A stretch of DNA of 64,000 nucleotides from Collimonas fungivorans Ter331 (lineage in GTDB: Bacteria; Pseudomonadota; Gammaproteobacteria; Burkholderiales; Burkholderiaceae_D). Position numbers and translations under genes: made by a program. The notes under the pieces were generated by a model. It had not been told where the DNA came from and ran no database searches. It saw only the letters and a list, made by a program, of their open reading frames with translations. Every line of letters begins with the position of its first letter. Position 1 is the first letter of the stretch. Below are positions 62,304 to 64,000 of this stretch, piece after piece. The stretch spans positions 2,412,986 to 2,476,985 of the forward strand of contig NC_015856.1 in assembly GCF_000221045.1 (NCBI RefSeq), given 5' to 3'.

Positions 62304-63058
62304 GCACTGCCTCCGCCATGCAAACCTGCCTGCGGCGTCCAGCGCTGCGACAGCAGGTCAAACAGCTGGTCGGCCACGATGGCCAGCAGCGCAACCAGCA
62401 ACGCACCCTGGATCACATAGGCGGTATTGAAGCCGCTCAGGCCGACGATGATCGGCAGTCCCAGCGTCTTGGCGCCGACGGTGGATGCAATCGCCGCCGT
62501 GCCGATATTGATCACCACCGAAGTGCGCACGCCGGCCAGTATGACCGGCGCCGCCAGCGGCAGTTCGACCCGGTACAGGATCTGCCAGCGGTTCATGCCG
62601 ATGCCGCGCGCAATTTCCAGGATGGCCGGCGAGATCGAGGACAAGCCGCTCATCGCGCCTTGCGCCACCGGCAGCACGCCGTACATGACCAGCGCGATCA
62701 GGGCCGGGGTTTCGCCGAAACCGATCAGCGGCACTGCCACCGCCAGCACCGCCACCGGAGGAAACGACTGGCTGATCGCCAGCACCGTTTCCAGGGAAGA
62801 GCGGAACGGCCGGCCTGCCGGTCTGGTCACCAGCAGGCCCGCCGCCACGCCGCCCACCACCGCAATCGCGCCCGACAGCAGCACGATGCTCAAATGCGCC
62901 AGCACCAGCGTGGTGAATGCATCTTGCATGTACATAGGGCGGGCCAGCTGCGGGAAAACGGCGGCAAACAGGGGCGCCGTCAGCGGCATGCCGAAGGTAA
63001 AAGCCAGCAGCAACAGGCTGCTGACGGCGAGCCAGCGATGGCGCTGGAGCCGGTTCAT
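62300..63058 (-). CDS. Osmoprotectant-type ABC transporter permease (OpuCB/YehW-like)
   Basis: 252 residues, six helices. Binding-protein-dependent permease EAA-loop region: [20 protein letters not shown] with [20 protein letters not shown], and [15 protein letters not shown], typical of OpuC/Osm permeases for glycine betaine, choline or carnitine. It overlaps both neighbours by 4 bases. A second permease and a periplasmic binding protein would be expected upstream, beyond the window. Confidence 0.88.
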   Translation of the reverse strand: MNRLQRHRWLAVSSLLLLAFTFGMPLTAPLFAAVFPQLARPMYMQDAFTTLVLAHLSIVLLSGAIAVVGGVAAGLLVTRPAGRPFRSSLETVLAISQSFPPVAVLAVAVPLIGFGETPALIALVMYGVLPVAQGAMSGLSSISPAILEIARGIGMNRWQILYRVELPLAAPVILAGVRTSVVINIGTAAIASTVGAKTLGLPIIVGLSGFNTAYVIQGALLVALLAIVADQLFDLLSQRWTPQAGLHGGGSA

Positions 63059-63987
63059 CGCGGCGCCTCGAGCAGGTCGGAGAAATGCAGCACGCCGGCA
63101 GCCTGGCCTTGTTCGTCGACCACCGGCAGGCTGTGCGCCTTGCGCGTGATGAAGGCGGACAAGGCTTCGCGCAGCGTGCTGCTGCTACGGATCGGTTCGC
63201 CGGGAATCGGGGGCTCGCCGCGTACCCGGCCGGCGATCTTGTCCAGCCCGAGCAGGCGGATGCCGACATCGCTCTGGCCGACAAATTCGCGCACAAACTC
63301 GTTTTCGGGAGTCAGCAGGAAATCGCGCGGCGTGCCTTGCTGCACGATGCGGCCATGGTCCATCAGCACAATCCGTTGGCCTAGCGCCAGGGCTTCGTCG
63401 ATGTCGTGGGTCACCAGCACGATGGTCTTGCCGGACAGCTTGTGGATATTGGCCAGCTCCTGCTGCAGGCTGGCGCGGGTCACCGGATCGAGCGCGCCGA
63501 ACGGTTCATCCATCAGCAGCACGTCGGGATCGGCCGCCAGCGCACGCGCCACGCCTACCCGTTGCTGCTGGCCGCCGGACAGCTGGTCGGGATAACGATG
63601 GCGGAATTTTTCGGGGGACAGGTGCAGCAGTTCCAGCAGTTCGCTGACGCGGTCGTGGATCTTTGCCTTCGGCCATTTCAGCAGGACCGGGACGGCGCTG
63701 ATGTTCTGCTCCACGGTCCAGTGCGGAAACAGCCCGACCGACTGGATCGCATAACCGATACGGCGCCGCAATTGCTCCGGCGAGTGCTCGACCACCGGCT
63801 TGCCGTGCAGCCTGATGCTGCCGCTGTCCGGTTCCAGCAAGCGGTTCAACAGTTTCAGCAAGGTCGACTTGCCGGAGCCGGAAGTGCCGATCAGCACCAC
63901 GAATTCACCGTTCTTGATGGTCAGGGACAGCTCGCTGACCGCTGGCCAGCCGTTGAACGATTTGCGGACTTCGCTGATTTCAATCAT
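63055..63987 (-). CDS. Osmoprotectant-type ABC transporter ATPase with CBS domain (OpuCA-like)
   Basis: 310 residues. Walker [16 protein letters not shown] (about 35), Q-loop [12 protein letters not shown], signature [16 protein letters not shown], Walker [15 protein letters not shown] and switch His in [12 protein letters not shown]-terminal CBS-type segment (about 250-306, [30 protein letters not shown]) senses ionic strength in OpuCA. AGGAG stands eight bases before the ATG, near the right edge of the window. Confidence 0.93.
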   Translation of the reverse strand: MIEISEVRKSFNGWPAVSELSLTIKNGEFVVLIGTSGSGKSTLLKLLNRLLEPDSGSIRLHGKPVVEHSPEQLRRRIGYAIQSVGLFPHWTVEQNISAVPVLLKWPKAKIHDRVSELLELLHLSPEKFRHRYPDQLSGGQQQRVGVARALAADPDVLLMDEPFGALDPVTRASLQQELANIHKLSGKTIVLVTHDIDEALALGQRIVLMDHGRIVQQGTPRDFLLTPENEFVREFVGQSDVGIRLLGLDKIAGRVRGEPPIPGEPIRSSSTLREALSAFITRKAHSLPVVDEQGQAAGVLHFSDLLEAPR

Positions 63988-64000
63988 GGATTTTTCTCCT

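Overview
The window is GC-rich (roughly 60%) chromosomal DNA from a betaproteobacterium. Gene content and protein style point to Oxalobacteraceae, most like Collimonas: acdS/acdR, several typical porins, protocatechuate catabolism with IclR regulators, and a non-phosphorylating L-fucose operon. This assignment is inference from gene style, not a database match. Coding density is high. I see no rRNA, tRNA, CRISPR array or complete insertion sequence, and no stretch over 300 bases lacks a gene. The longest gaps (about 230-265 bases) lie near 2373-2637, 12199-12445, 29145-29378, 48903-49148 and 50256-50517.

Left part (1-12.9 kb): a truncated unknown gene, a TauD-type dioxygenase, a two-domain VOC protein, a transposase N-terminal remnant, a methyltransferase and a decayed SDR gene. 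A complete tripartite RND efflux system follows (permease, adaptor, TetR repressor, outer-membrane factor). Two matching 24-bp palindromes show how the repressor probably controls both halves. A second TetR gene sits beside an unlisted 36-codon membrane peptide gene, and both have the same operator.

12.9-19.8 kb: a thiol/sulfur pair (cysteine-dioxygenase-like cupin and a four-domain rhodanese), ACC deaminase with its divergent Lrp-type regulator, a YXWGXW protein, an unknown gene divergent from a short secreted-peptide ORF, and two tandem 252-residue membrane proteins built from repeated acidic motifs.

19.8-33.3 kb: an aromatic-acid block. pcaH-pcaG-pcaB-pcaCD (minus strand) degrade protocatechuate. 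A plus-strand operon (HPPD-like protein, shikimate/quinate dehydrogenase, 3-dehydroshikimate dehydratase, porin, two MHS-type transporters) should import quinate/shikimate and turn it into protocatechuate. Two paralogous IclR regulators face these operons, with a HigBA-like toxin-antitoxin pair between them.

33.3-40 kb: AlkC-like DNA glycosylase, an SDR/TetR divergent pair, a periplasmic glycerophosphodiesterase, a DUF899 protein, a CPBP protease and an AraC regulator. 40-47.7 kb: a seven-gene L-fucose operon (two dehydrogenases, dehydratase, diketo-acid hydrolase and a CUT2-type ABC importer), without the lactonase.

47.7-64 kb: a GFA-domain protein, tandem small paralogs, and an outer-membrane barrel. 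Next is a two-gene DNA repair operon (VRR-NUC/FAN1-like nuclease and a nuclease-helicase fusion) behind a perfect LexA box. PaoABC-type aldehyde oxidase, a phospholipase D-like protein, a porin, and an OpuC-like osmoprotectant ABC system that continues past the right edge complete the window. The best candidates for something new are the SOS-controlled nuclease/helicase pair, the TetR plus 36-residue peptide unit, the divergent unknown/peptide pair with an AT-rich palindrome, and the repeat-built membrane protein pair.
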